Notes under the pieces: generated by a model | The model's database searches: none | Seen by the model: the letters and a program-made list of their open reading frames with translations, nothing else | Told to the model about the DNA's origin: nothing | Shown: positions 25,715 through 35,039 of the stretch, piece after piece | How the letters are laid out: the number at the start of each line of letters is the position of its first letter | Position numbering within the stretch: position 1 is the first letter of the stretch | From: Paenibacillus sp. J2TS4 | Lineage (GTDB): Bacteria; Bacillota; Bacilli; Paenibacillales; NBRC-103111 | DNA: 64,000 bases | Direction: 5' to 3' | Assembly: GCF_018403245.1 (NCBI RefSeq) | Contig: NZ_BOSH01000005.1 | Coordinates: forward strand, 186,001-250,000 | Made by a program: the position numbers and the translations under genes

Positions 25715-27646
25715 TTACTCCATCTCTATCCAAACCGGCGAGGTGGCCGCAAACTCGCCATCGTCCTGAGTCATTTTCACAAGATAGTATCTGCTTTCAC
25801 ATGGCAGCGAAAATTGGCAGTCCAACTGCCGGTCATCGATTTCAATCGTATGGAGCACATGGCCATGCTCGCCGAGGATCTCCGCCTTAACGATACGGCG
25901 GCCCGTATCCTTACCGTACAAAGCCTTAATATCGAAATCGAGAGTATCGGTCCGCTTGATTCTGGATCCCATGATGGCGCCGTTCACCCGGAACCAAACC
26001 TTCAGATGGAGAGCCGATGTGAAGTAAACGCGATTATGGCGGACGGCATCGAAGAAGTGCTCTCTCGTCAGTTGGTCCACCAGCACAGCCGTTCGAAGAT
26101 TATTTTGTGTCCCCCACTGCCGATGATGATTGTCCTGGTTGCCTGCGGGAGATACATGCCATCCCTTGTCGAGCGCCATGATATAGTAATGGAGCCCTCC
26201 GAGTTCCTTCGATTCAATCGGATTGACTTCGAGCAAATGCAAGACATCATCCAACTGCGCATCGTAGGGTTCAAATCCATCCAGGTGACGCTTGCCGCTT
26301 GACCACGGATGATTCCATTGATGGATCGAGTCGGGATACTGCTTCAACGTTTGATAATATAACGGAATCTCATTATATTGGGTCTCATAGGCGTTGATAA
26401 AAAATTCGATATTGAACGTATTCATATGACCGAACTGATTGTACCAGGTCGTCTCCGAACCGACCAGCGCTAGGAAAGCTCCGTCTTCGGTTTTGCTGTC
26501 GGCCATCTGCTGGATTTCCGCCAATTTGCGGCTTTTATCCCAATCCAGGTAGTGGTCATAGAGATTGCTGTGCTCGGTAAGCGCCAGAAAATCGAGACCG
26601 GCCGTATATCTTGCATAATCGAATGCAGCTTCCGGAACCCCTTGACCATCCGAAAATCCGGTATGGCTGTGCAGATTGCCGAAGTAGATTTTATAATCGC
26701 TGTCCACGGGAGCGGGCAAAGCGCGGGAGCGCGGTTTCGGCGCAGGCAAGGGAGACTTCCGGACAAATGCCAGCCAGTGAATCATCAAGCGCTGAGGCGG
26801 TTCGGATGTTTTAATAACGAGATAGACATCATGAACGCCTGTCAGCAGCGACGAATCCGGATGTTCCAGACGGCCGCCCAGGATCGACCACGTCTTCCAT
26901 TGTCTGAATAAAATGATCTCCCCTATTTTTTCTCCATTAAGATCGTCTACTCTCACTTCCATCGTGATCCGCTTTTGTTTGTCAGGCTCAATAAATCCGA
27001 ATTCTCCGCGCAGCTGGTCAACCCCGGCTTCCGTAAAATCCACACCGCGATAAACCAGGTAGCTGCCGGTCTCTCCTCCGACCAGCACTTGATCCCGCTG
27101 TCCGGGCTCCAAATCGTTTATTTCCATTTCACTAAACCCATTCGCCTCATCACAGGCAATCGCAAGAAACTTGCGGGGCGATACTTTGCCGGATACCCCT
27201 GTATCCGGAGCATCCCATTCCTGACCATAAGCTTTAAAATCACGGATTTGGGCGGTTTCCCCGGTGGAGCAATAAGTGATGGTTATCCGGATGTAGCGGG
27301 CGATGAAGGATACATCATATTGTTCTCCGTTATTTGACGCGGTGTCATCCTTCTTCTCCACCGCCGTCTCCCAGTTCAAATTATCCTGACTGTATTCAAT
27401 GAAATAGCGGGTATGGCCGCCGGCATCGGAACCCGTGCGGATAGCCATCCGAGTAATGTGGCAGCTTTTCAGTAAATCGAGCTTCCACCATTTATAGTAA
27501 GGAGCGGCCGCCCAACAAGTGTCGTCCCGGCCATCGATCGCCTTGTCCGCTTCAGAACCTTCAAGCTGGTCTTCAGCCGTAGCTATTTTGCCCTGAGTCA
27601 ACAAAACGGCTTGCTTCAACATTTCGTTCTGGTTGTTATTAATCAT
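25715..27646 (-). CDS. Discoidin/PHP-domain (CehA/McbA-like) metallohydrolase
   Basis: A 643-residue protein without a signal peptide. Domains: an F5/8 type C (discoidin) fold at about 15-140 (AIDGRDDTCWAAAPYYKWWK), a CBM6-like beta domain at 155-297, and a PHP metallophosphoesterase of the CehA/McbA group from about 318 (YFGNLHSHTGFSDGQG, ALTEHSNLYDHY, GSETTWYN, GHMNTFN) that supplies the metal-binding His/Asp/Glu set. The start ATG 27646 has GTGAGG upstream. It is the last gene of a sugar-import operon, so it probably hydrolyses a phosphodiester or ester on an imported carbohydrate. Confidence 0.82.
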   Translation of the reverse strand: MINNNQNEMLKQAVLLTQGKIATAEDQLEGSEADKAIDGRDDTCWAAAPYYKWWKLDLLKSCHITRMAIRTGSDAGGHTRYFIEYSQDNLNWETAVEKKDDTASNNGEQYDVSFIARYIRITITYCSTGETAQIRDFKAYGQEWDAPDTGVSGKVSPRKFLAIACDEANGFSEMEINDLEPGQRDQVLVGGETGSYLVYRGVDFTEAGVDQLRGEFGFIEPDKQKRITMEVRVDDLNGEKIGEIILFRQWKTWSILGGRLEHPDSSLLTGVHDVYLVIKTSEPPQRLMIHWLAFVRKSPLPAPKPRSRALPAPVDSDYKIYFGNLHSHTGFSDGQGVPEAAFDYARYTAGLDFLALTEHSNLYDHYLDWDKSRKLAEIQQMADSKTEDGAFLALVGSETTWYNQFGHMNTFNIEFFINAYETQYNEIPLYYQTLKQYPDSIHQWNHPWSSGKRHLDGFEPYDAQLDDVLHLLEVNPIESKELGGLHYYIMALDKGWHVSPAGNQDNHHRQWGTQNNLRTAVLVDQLTREHFFDAVRHNRVYFTSALHLKVWFRVNGAIMGSRIKRTDTLDFDIKALYGKDTGRRIVKAEILGEHGHVLHTIEIDDRQLDCQFSLPCESRYYLVKMTQDDGEFAATSPVWIEME

Positions 27647-27674
27647 ATATCCTCACCCACTCAACTAAATTTGT

Positions 27675-28571
27675 CTAACCTTTAACCGCACCCACCATAA
27701 CGCCCTTGACAAAATGCTTCTGGACCATGGGATACAGCAGCAGCATAGGAATACTCGATACGACGATCACCGCATATCTCATCCCCTCGATCAGCAGCAG
27801 CTGTTCCACAATACTTTCCCCCTCCCCTCCTGCCATTGCATACATATCCTCTTGAATCAAAATGGAGCGAATAACCATCTGAAGCGGCTGCCGCCATGAA
27901 TCATGGAGATAAATCAACGCGGTAAAATACGAATTCCAGTGAGCGACTCCATAATACAAAGTCATGACAGCAATGATCGGCATGGACAGCGGCAGAACTA
28001 TGCTGACGAGTGTCCGGATATTATTACAGCCGTCTATAAAAGCAGCTTCATGCAATTCATTCGGAATGGCGGTCTGAAAATAGGTCCTCATAATAATCAT
28101 ATTCCATACACTGATGGCGCTAGGAATGACCATCACCCAAAGATTGTTGTACAGGCCAAGCATATTTTTGAATACGAGGTAGGTCGGAATCAGACCGCCG
28201 TTAAAGAGCAGGGTGAAAGTAAAAATCAGCGCCAGCACATTGCGTCCTTTTAAATCCTTGCGGGACAGCGCATAAGCCCCCATCGTAGTCATGACTATAT
28301 TAATGGTCGTTCCGACCACCAAGTAGATAAGAGAATTGCGGTAGCCCATCAAAATATCGGAGTTTTGAAACACTTTGCGGTAAGCGTCCAAATTGAGATT
28401 TTTGGGAAGCAGCCAAACCTCTCCCTTGACAATGGACATGGGATCACTCAAAGATGCGCTTACAATGTAGATTAGCGGATACAGCGTTCCCAACGTAATG
28501 ATCGTGAGAATCGTGTAAATCGTAATATCAAATATCCGATCGCCCCAGGCCTGTTTTTTTATATGTTCCAT
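27675..28571 (-). CDS. LplC/YtcP-type carbohydrate ABC permease
   Basis: A 298-residue inner-membrane subunit of a CUT1 sugar importer with six membrane segments. The EAA loop is HEAAFIDGCNNIRTLVSIVL, which docks the ATPase. The C-terminus QKHFVKGVMVGAVKG is the family ending. The start ATG 28571 has GGGAGG 9 nt upstream. It is 15 bp from its LplB partner. No ATPase gene is nearby; these importers usually share MsmX. Confidence 0.92.
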   Translation of the reverse strand: MEHIKKQAWGDRIFDITIYTILTIITLGTLYPLIYIVSASLSDPMSIVKGEVWLLPKNLNLDAYRKVFQNSDILMGYRNSLIYLVVGTTINIVMTTMGAYALSRKDLKGRNVLALIFTFTLLFNGGLIPTYLVFKNMLGLYNNLWVMVIPSAISVWNMIIMRTYFQTAIPNELHEAAFIDGCNNIRTLVSIVLPLSMPIIAVMTLYYGVAHWNSYFTALIYLHDSWRQPLQMVIRSILIQEDMYAMAGGEGESIVEQLLLIEGMRYAVIVVSSIPMLLLYPMVQKHFVKGVMVGAVKG

Positions 28572-28586
28572 ACAGCTGTTCCTCCC

Positions 28587-29522
28587 TTACCACAAGCTGG
28601 TGCCGCTGGCTTTCTTGGCGATATAATTGACAATAATAATCAAGATGAAGTTAATGACCGAGTTGAACATTCCTACGGCAGCGGAAAAGCTGTACTGCGA
28701 CCCAAGCAGACCCATCTCATACACATAAGTCGAAATGACGCTGGAAGTGGGACGGTTCAGCTCATTCTGCATGAGGAACACCTTCTCGAAGCCAATGTCC
28801 ATGATCGAGCCGAACTGAAAGATCAGCATGATGATCGCCGTCGGAATCAAGGCTGGAATCGATACATGAATGAGCCGCTGCATCTTGCTCGCGCCATCAA
28901 TCATGGCCGCCTCATACAGATGCCGGTCAATCCCCGATAATACCGCTATGTAAAGAATAGAATTGAAGCCCATGTTCTGCCAAATATCAGAAAACACGTA
29001 GATCGATTTGAACATTCCCGGCTCCGTCATGAAATAGATGGGCTCCAGATCGAACAGGCCGAGAATATTATTGACCAAACCGGTTGAAGGCGAGAGCAGC
29101 GCAATGACCATCCCGACAAGCACGACCGTGGACAGAAAGTGAGGCATGAAGGTGATCGACTGCACATTTTTTTTGAACCATTTGTTCTGTACCTCATTGA
29201 CCAGCAGCGCAAAAAAGATCGGCAGAGGAAAGGCGACCGTAATTTGAAACAGACTGATCCCCACCGTATTTTTAATTAAGGTCCAGAACTGATAATTGTT
29301 AAAGAATCGGATAAAGTGCTTCATCCCTACCCAATTGCTGCCCCAAATTCCTTTGGCAGCCGAAAAATCCTTGAAGGCAATTTGAATTCCGTACATCGGC
29401 AAATACTTAATCAGCACAAAATAAATGACTACCGGTAAAACCAGCAGGTAGATATCCCAATTTTTGCGGACAGAGCGGGGCAAAACTGCTGATAGGAAGC
29501 TTCTTACCGGACCTGATGTCAT
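28587..29522 (-). CDS. LplB-type carbohydrate ABC permease
   Basis: A 311-residue membrane subunit, partner of the LplC-type permease. Family features are YFVLIKYLPMYGIQIAFKDF near the first helix, a six-helix core and the EAA loop YEAAMIDGASKMQRLIHVSI. It ends FILIIIVNYIAKKASGTSLW, as in LplB proteins. GAGGTG precedes ATG 29522. It lies between the binding-protein gene and the second permease in one operon. Confidence 0.92.
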   Translation of the reverse strand: MTSGPVRSFLSAVLPRSVRKNWDIYLLVLPVVIYFVLIKYLPMYGIQIAFKDFSAAKGIWGSNWVGMKHFIRFFNNYQFWTLIKNTVGISLFQITVAFPLPIFFALLVNEVQNKWFKKNVQSITFMPHFLSTVVLVGMVIALLSPSTGLVNNILGLFDLEPIYFMTEPGMFKSIYVFSDIWQNMGFNSILYIAVLSGIDRHLYEAAMIDGASKMQRLIHVSIPALIPTAIIMLIFQFGSIMDIGFEKVFLMQNELNRPTSSVISTYVYEMGLLGSQYSFSAAVGMFNSVINFILIIIVNYIAKKASGTSLW

Positions 29523-29709
29523 GGATATACACCTCTCGTCGGACGACCACTTAATTTAATCATGCGGGCCGCTTGTTATGTTGGAAGAGATGTGAAGTTC
29601 CAGACCGTCGATCCGCCTGGAGCCTCACACCATTTACAACTATCTGAAATTTCACAATATTCACAATTTTCACTTTATTTATCGCTTAGGTTTAGTCCCT
29701 TTTATTCAA

Positions 29710-31353
29710 TTAGTCCTGTTTATACCGGTCATAGGCCTTGTCATAGATGTCCTTCAACTGGCCAAGACCCATCTTCTCCAGTTGGGCTACATAACTGTCA
29801 AATTCGTCGAGAGACGCTTTGCCCTGCACGAATTCGGCTGTACGTTGTTTGACCATTGCATAAATATCCGCTTCCAGCGACAGCTTCTCCTCGGATTCCT
29901 CGAAAGTAAAGCTAAACGGAGCCCAAAGCTCTTCAGGCACATAAGGCCGCAGATTTTCCGCTGCCGCTTTGGCTGACGGCTGAGTCTCGCCGCCTTTGAA
30001 GTATTCTTCCAGAATGAGAGTAGGCAGGGAACCTCCCGCATAAGGGACATACTTGGAGACGACCTGATCGAAAGAAGAGCCCTCCGGGATGTTATTGACA
30101 ATCTCCGGAATAAAATCGTAGTTGCCATCCGCATCCTTCTGATAGGAAACGCCTTCCACTCCCATGTACAGCATCCGAATTCCTTCTTCACTGTAGAAGT
30201 GGTCGATCCAGCGCATCGTAGCTTCCGGATATTTATTCGATTTGCTGATCAAGAACGCCCCGCGCGAGCCAAAATGTCCCCGTACACTGGTATAGAGACG
30301 ATCTCCATTCGGACCGGCAAGCGCCGTCTCCAGACCGACAAAATCATCCGCATTGGTATTGGCGCGTGCAACGACGTTGCCGAAGGAGAAGCTCCCGACC
30401 AGATTTTGCTCATTCTTCGCAAGTACCTTCGTACCGCTGCTTGTAAAGATTTCCCGGTCTATCAGATTCTCTGTGTACAGCTTGTTCAGATAGGCCAGCA
30501 GCTCTTTGTAGCTTTGACTCGCCGGGTAGAAGCGCAGGTCTTCTGAATCGGGCTCCACATCCCAATAGCCATTTCCGGTTCCTCTATTCCCAAGTCCGAA
30601 GGAGCCTCTCAGAACGCCAATGATATCGTCAAGAGTATCTGCAGTCAGCGGGATGATATTTTTGCCGCCGTCGCCGTTAGGGTCACCGTCCCGGAATGCC
30701 ACCAGCACATCATACAGCTCATCCGTCGTAGTGGGCAGCTGCTTGCCCGTGTGCTCCAGCCACTTCTGATTGATGAACAGCTTGCGGGTAATCTCGATGC
30801 TTGGAGAATCGGTGAGGTTGGGCAGGGCATAGATACTGCCATCCGCCGTCGCGACGCCTTTTTTTACGTCTTCATACTTTTCCATAATGGCTTTGAAGTT
30901 AGGCGCATACTGATCGATCAAATCATTCAGTTTGATGAATGAACCTTCCTCGCCGTATTTATCGATATCTTTGTCCGGCACCTTGGCCCGGTAGAAAATA
31001 TCCGGGAGCTGATCGCTCGCGAGCGCCAAATTTCTCTTCTCCGTTATATCCGCGCTGGTGTAGGCATCCCAATCGATATGTATACCGCTCATCTTTTCGT
31101 ACTCCTGCCAAGCTGCAATATCATTCCAGTCGGCTGGCTGTGATGGACTTACCAGAACCATCGCGGACAATGTAATCGGCTCATTCACGATCGGGAAACC
31201 GGTTTCATTTAAGTAGTCGGGTGCTCCTCCTTCCGCAGATGTCCCCGCATTTTTCGATAATGGGGCAGAATTGTCCTTACCACAAGCCGAAAGTGCAACA
31301 ACTGATAAGATCAGCACTGTCATAAACGCAGCAACAGAAACTCTCTTTTTCAA
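29710..31353 (-). CDS. Lipoprotein sugar-binding protein (LplA-like)
   Basis: Extracellular substrate-binding component of the importer. It begins with a lipoprotein signal peptide: basic MKKR, a hydrophobic stretch and lipobox LSAC with Cys24 as the lipidated residue. The 547-residue size and the FIKLNDLIDQYAPNF and SRGAFLISKSNKYPEATMRW regions match family 1 binding proteins of LplABC systems. The start is TTG 31353, preceded by GAGGAGG. An inverted repeat (31395-31436) lies between it and the gntR gene upstream. Confidence 0.9.
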   Translation of the reverse strand: MKKRVSVAAFMTVLILSVVALSACGKDNSAPLSKNAGTSAEGGAPDYLNETGFPIVNEPITLSAMVLVSPSQPADWNDIAAWQEYEKMSGIHIDWDAYTSADITEKRNLALASDQLPDIFYRAKVPDKDIDKYGEEGSFIKLNDLIDQYAPNFKAIMEKYEDVKKGVATADGSIYALPNLTDSPSIEITRKLFINQKWLEHTGKQLPTTTDELYDVLVAFRDGDPNGDGGKNIIPLTADTLDDIIGVLRGSFGLGNRGTGNGYWDVEPDSEDLRFYPASQSYKELLAYLNKLYTENLIDREIFTSSGTKVLAKNEQNLVGSFSFGNVVARANTNADDFVGLETALAGPNGDRLYTSVRGHFGSRGAFLISKSNKYPEATMRWIDHFYSEEGIRMLYMGVEGVSYQKDADGNYDFIPEIVNNIPEGSSFDQVVSKYVPYAGGSLPTLILEEYFKGGETQPSAKAAAENLRPYVPEELWAPFSFTFEESEEKLSLEADIYAMVKQRTAEFVQGKASLDEFDSYVAQLEKMGLGQLKDIYDKAYDRYKQD

Positions 31354-31394
31354 TAAAAGCCCTCCTCGTTGGTTTGTTTTTTGCTGCTAATCTA

Positions 31395-31436
31395 TAAAAT
31401 CCGGTCTATCGACATTTATGAAAGATCCGGATTTTA
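31395..31436 (-). promoter_or_regulatory. Inverted repeat between gntR and binding-protein gene
   Basis: Perfect 10-bp arms TAAAATCCGG/CCGGATTTTA with a 22-nt loop. It could end the gntR transcript (weak T-run) or act as operator or attenuator for the importer. Confidence 0.45.
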
Positions 31437-31463
31437 TCGTAGTTAATAGACTTACTTCGTTTC

Positions 31464-32237
31464 TTACTTCCCCTCTGTCTGATCAGAGTAAGCATCGTCA
31501 TAGAATGCTTTCTTCCTTAAAGTTTGCTTGTACTTATATTTGTACTTTTCACTGCGGATGTAGCTCTCACAGTATTCAATGCAGCGATTTTTGGCCGTCG
31601 TCAATCGGTTAAGACGCAGTACAGCCGTGTTTTTCTTGATCTGAAGCAACTCCGCGATCTCACCGGGACAATTCACAGCCTCGGCTTCTACTTCCGCTTC
31701 TTCTGCCATCAATCCCGAACGGCGGAAAATAGTGAGATACAGCCCATCTTTCTTCAACTGTTCCTCCCCGGCCCCCTCCATAAGGGAACAAGGAACGAAA
31801 GCTCTTTCCCAAGCAAACAGCTCATCGCCGATAAACCGCAGACGCGTGATTTCATACACGCTATCCTGAGCGGATATTCCAAAGACTCGCTGCAATAAGC
31901 TTGTGGCACTGCATCTTTTGAACCCAAGAAGCTGAAAGCCGGAATCCAGGCCTTCCTTCTCCAGTTCCTGCGATAAGCTGTAGGAACTGGTTAACTCATG
32001 CTCAAATTTGGGCAAGGATACAAAGGTGCCTTTGCCTTGCTTGCGGACCAGATAGCCTTCTTGCACCAGCTCTTTCAGCACTTCCCGCACTGTAATCCGG
32101 CTGACACCATATTCATCACACAATTCCCGTTCACTTGGAATCTGGGAACCCGGGGACCAGAATCTTTTCTCGATTTTGTCGAGCAATTTGCCCCGCAATT
32201 GATATTGCAGCGTTACTGGCAAAGTATCATCTAGCAC
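31464..32237 (-). CDS. GntR-family regulator with UTRA domain
   Basis: A 257-residue regulator of the HutC/UTRA subfamily. The N-terminal winged helix (QYQLRGKLLDKIEKRFWSPG, QIPSERELCDEYGVSRITVR) is followed by the UTRA effector domain (about residues 90-240: YEITRLRFIGDELFAWERAF, VLRLNRLTTAKNRCIEYCES). I start at GTG 32237 because GGAGG lies 7 nt upstream; the frame is open to 32282. It is first in the locus and probably represses the LplABC-PHP operon until a sugar ligand binds. Confidence 0.88.
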   Translation of the reverse strand: MLDDTLPVTLQYQLRGKLLDKIEKRFWSPGSQIPSERELCDEYGVSRITVREVLKELVQEGYLVRKQGKGTFVSLPKFEHELTSSYSLSQELEKEGLDSGFQLLGFKRCSATSLLQRVFGISAQDSVYEITRLRFIGDELFAWERAFVPCSLMEGAGEEQLKKDGLYLTIFRRSGLMAEEAEVEAEAVNCPGEIAELLQIKKNTAVLRLNRLTTAKNRCIEYCESYIRSEKYKYKYKQTLRKKAFYDDAYSDQTEGK

Positions 32238-32616
32238 GATCATTCCTCCATGAATCATGATTTTTGCTATATTATAGCCCATGGTGTTTTGAATTCATAT
32301 GTCAACGTTTGATAGGATAGTGCCTTCTTTTCTAACTGGTTATAACATTATAATATAATATTAAGGTTGTCAACGCTTTATTTGTTATTTTTATGTAAAG
32401 AAACGGAGGCTCAAATTCTTTCAAAAAAAAGAAGACCAGGTTATTATCCTGATCTCAAAAATTCCAAACTGCTTTTATTGGCCCATCCGTTGGAATGCTG
32501 ATACATATTGCTGCGATTCGTTAAAATGGGACCTAGCTAATTGAAAATAGTGCAAAATACAAGTCTTCCTATTTTTTTTTATCCCTATATTATTTAGGAT
32601 AGGAGAGTGATGACAG
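32238..32616. other. Divergent promoter region with AT-rich dyad
   Basis: The 379-bp gap contains a TTATAA-CA-TTATAA dyad near 32338-32352, possibly a GntR operator, a stray minus-strand terminator (32424-32455), and the leader of the helicase gene with a GGAGAG site before ATG 32617. No gene seen. Confidence 0.4.
32424..32455 (-). terminator. Stray minus-strand terminator
   Basis: AGACCAGG/CCTGATCT arms with one mismatch, followed on the minus strand by TTCTTTTTTTT. No minus-strand gene now lies above it, because the helicase is on the plus strand. It probably belonged to a gene displaced when the helicase arrived. Confidence 0.6.
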
Positions 32617-34434
32617 ATGGAAACATTAGCAGTGTGGAAAGAGTTCCTTCGTCCGTACGATAGTTCAAACGATTATGTTAAAGAAATTATCACAACTGGT
32701 CGTCACTTAAGTCGATCAGGAGCAGTCTATAATTATAGCCATGATGAAAAATCAATTCAAGCAAGTGTTGCTGGTAAAAGCGGTGGACATGAGGTGAAAA
32801 TTCAAGAGTTAAAATACAGTTGTACATGTTCTGTAGCTTCGTTTTGTGAACATATTACGGCTACCTTTTTTTATACGGAACGTATGCAAAAGCCCGGACA
32901 GTCAAGCGAATTATTTGATTATTGGAAGACGATCGAAAAAAGAAGCGTATCTTCAGAGCGTTCGGAAAATCCATTATATAGTGACCAAATGAAGGCTATC
33001 AAAAAAAGAAAGACTCCTTTAAAGAAGACTACTGAGCTAACCTGTACATTACGACAATATCAATTAGAGGGTGCTGAATGGTTAGTACATCTAAATAAAC
33101 ATAAAATCGGAGCTTTATTAGCAGATGATATGGGATTGGGGAAAACCATTCAAACAATCGCTTTCTTTAATGAAGTACGTCACAAACAAAAAATTTCATT
33201 AATCGTTGTACCTACTTCATTACTAGCTAATTGGGAAAAAGAAATCAGTAAATTCGCTCCCAATATTAAAGTCCACATTCACTATGGAACCGAAAGGGAA
33301 AAAGATAGCTTCAAAATGTTTATAGATAAATTCGATATTATCTTAACAACTTATAGCACACTTACAAATGACCATATTCTCTTCAAGAACATGAATTGGC
33401 ATATTATTTGTTTGGATGAAGCTCAGCATATAAAAGATGTCCAAACAAAAAGATCCAATATTATACGTTCTTTGAACAGTGAGGGTAAAGTTGCCTTAAG
33501 CGGGACTCCTATTGAAAATCGTCTAATGGAGTTATGGTCACTTGTTGAGTTTTTAAATCCAAAGTTTCTGGGTACAGAAGCAGTATTTAGGCAGCTATAT
33601 GTCCAACCAATCGAACGTGAGCATAATCAAGAAAAGACACAACAGTTACAACAACTCATTCAGCCTTTCATTCTAAGAAGAACAAAGAGGGAAGAAAAAA
33701 TAAAAGGTGATCTACCTGAGAAAATAGAGCAAAAGCAATACTGCACATTAACTGATGAACAAGAAGAGTTATACAAAAAATTGGTGCATGAAGTAAAAGA
33801 AAAAGCAAAGAAGTTAACGAGGAAAACACGGAAGCCATATATGATGACTATAATCGGAAAATTAAAGCAATTGTGTGATCATCCTGGATTATACTTAAAG
33901 GAACAGAACATAACAAAAATCGCAGAACGTTCTAATAAAGTAGCCCTAGTTGATGAACTGATTAGTACTATTCTTGAGGCAGATGAAAGTGTAATTCTTT
34001 TTACTCAGTATGTAAAAATGGGGGAGTTATTACAACAACATTTAACGGAAAAATTTGGTGTCAATGTTCTATTCTTGCACGGTAGTACTTTACAAAAGGA
34101 ACGGACGAAGATGGTGGACGATTTCCAAAGCAAAAAAACACCTATTTTTATCCTTTCCTTGAAAGCTGGAGGAACAGGTTTGAACCTAACAGCAGCTAAC
34201 CATGTTATACATTTTGATCGTTGGTGGAACCCAGCAGTTGAAAATCAAGCCACCGACCGTGTACACCGCATAGGTCAAGAAAACTTTGTACAAGTCCATA
34301 AACTAATTACGATTAATACATTAGAAGAAAAAATTGATAACATCTTAAGTTATAAACAAGAACTGAGTGAATCCATGTTATCATCTTCAGGTACAAATTC
34401 GATCTTTGATGAAGATATTGATAATATAATCTAA
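32617..34434 (+). CDS. SNF2-family helicase with SWIM zinc finger
   Basis: A 605-residue SF2 translocase. The N-terminus carries a SWIM-type finger (YSCTCSVASFCEHITATF, near residues 68-85). The helicase core follows: motif I LLADDMGLGKTIQTIAF near 165, motif II CLDEAQHIKD, motif III LSGTPIENRLMELW, motif V GGTGLNLTAANHV and motif VI ATDRVHRIGQ. It is shorter than the about 900-residue YwqA-type Bacillus homologues. The gene is strongly AT-rich compared with its neighbours and stands alone, which points to horizontal transfer. Likely roles are chromatin or RNA-polymerase remodelling, or defence. Confidence 0.9.
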   Translation: METLAVWKEFLRPYDSSNDYVKEIITTGRHLSRSGAVYNYSHDEKSIQASVAGKSGGHEVKIQELKYSCTCSVASFCEHITATFFYTERMQKPGQSSELFDYWKTIEKRSVSSERSENPLYSDQMKAIKKRKTPLKKTTELTCTLRQYQLEGAEWLVHLNKHKIGALLADDMGLGKTIQTIAFFNEVRHKQKISLIVVPTSLLANWEKEISKFAPNIKVHIHYGTEREKDSFKMFIDKFDIILTTYSTLTNDHILFKNMNWHIICLDEAQHIKDVQTKRSNIIRSLNSEGKVALSGTPIENRLMELWSLVEFLNPKFLGTEAVFRQLYVQPIEREHNQEKTQQLQQLIQPFILRRTKREEKIKGDLPEKIEQKQYCTLTDEQEELYKKLVHEVKEKAKKLTRKTRKPYMMTIIGKLKQLCDHPGLYLKEQNITKIAERSNKVALVDELISTILEADESVILFTQYVKMGELLQQHLTEKFGVNVLFLHGSTLQKERTKMVDDFQSKKTPIFILSLKAGGTGLNLTAANHVIHFDRWWNPAVENQATDRVHRIGQENFVQVHKLITINTLEEKIDNILSYKQELSESMLSSSGTNSIFDEDIDNII

Positions 34435-34526
34435 TTTGAACGGTTTCATCCTCCGACTGGCCAAGAAGCAGCATTTGAAATGGGTGCGGTATCTGAAAGA
34501 CATACGATAAGCAGGAGGCGATTTTC

Positions 34527-34616
34527 ATGTACCGGGTCGCGATCTGCGATGACGAAGAGAAGTTGGCATTACGACAAGCGCAATTGCAAAGAGCAATAAG
34601 CAGTCGATCACAATAA
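34527..34616 (+). pseudogene. Truncated start of a LytTR/AgrA-like response regulator
   Basis: A good AGGAGG site precedes ATG 34527, and the 29 codons begin MYRVAICDDEEKLALRQAQL, the typical N-terminus of a receiver domain. The frame stops at 34616 and no further receiver or DNA-binding domain follows. This is a 5' fragment left after a deletion. Confidence 0.65.
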
Positions 34617-35009
34617 TTTGCCCCTGTGTAACGGAAGCATCAAGGCCCGTAAACGCTCTTTTATCTCCCGAAACTGGATTGAGAAAATCTCATCGTATAA
34701 CTTTTCTAAAGTAGCGAAAGTGGACTTAGGTATATTAAGATTTTTTGACACTTTCCAACCTCACTTTGTACGATAACCAGACGGAGGCGTCCGTGTCTTC
34801 CTCGGTTAATTCTCTGATAGTCTTGTCGCCAAAAGTTTCCTCAAAGGTAGCACCGTATTTTTTCTCCAGCTCTTTAATAGATTGTTCCAAATAAGTCATT
34901 CATCGACTTCAGGTTCTTCATTTTCCTTGTCCCAGTTGGCTTTAAGTATGGACACAGGAATTGAATTGCTCTTCATTTCGATTATCGTTGCTACAGTGAC
35001 AAAAGAAGA
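34617..35009 (-). other. Region with two tiny coupled ORFs
   Basis: On the minus strand a 26-codon ORF (34976-34896, MKSNSIPVSILKANWDKENE) overlaps a 54-codon ORF (34899-34735, MTYLEQSIKELEKKYGATFE) by ATGA. Codon use and charge look protein-like and the overlap is typical of real genes, but neither is recognised and no ribosome-binding site precedes the first. The rest of the stretch shows nothing. Confidence 0.35.
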
Positions 35010-35032
35010 AAGGGCGTAAATCACGCCCTTTA
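35010..35032 (-). terminator. Terminator of the Uma2 gene
   Basis: Perfect 9-bp arms AAAGGGCGT/ACGCCCTTT with a 5-nt loop, followed on the minus strand by CTTCTTTTG, just below the stop at 35040. Confidence 0.75.
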
Positions 35033-35039
35033 TCTATAT

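Noticed and set aside
32338..32362. Classical GntR/HutC operator
   Set aside because: The TTATAA-rich dyad does not match the GT-N-TA-N-AC core well and lies in generally AT-rich DNA, so it is mentioned only as a possibility.
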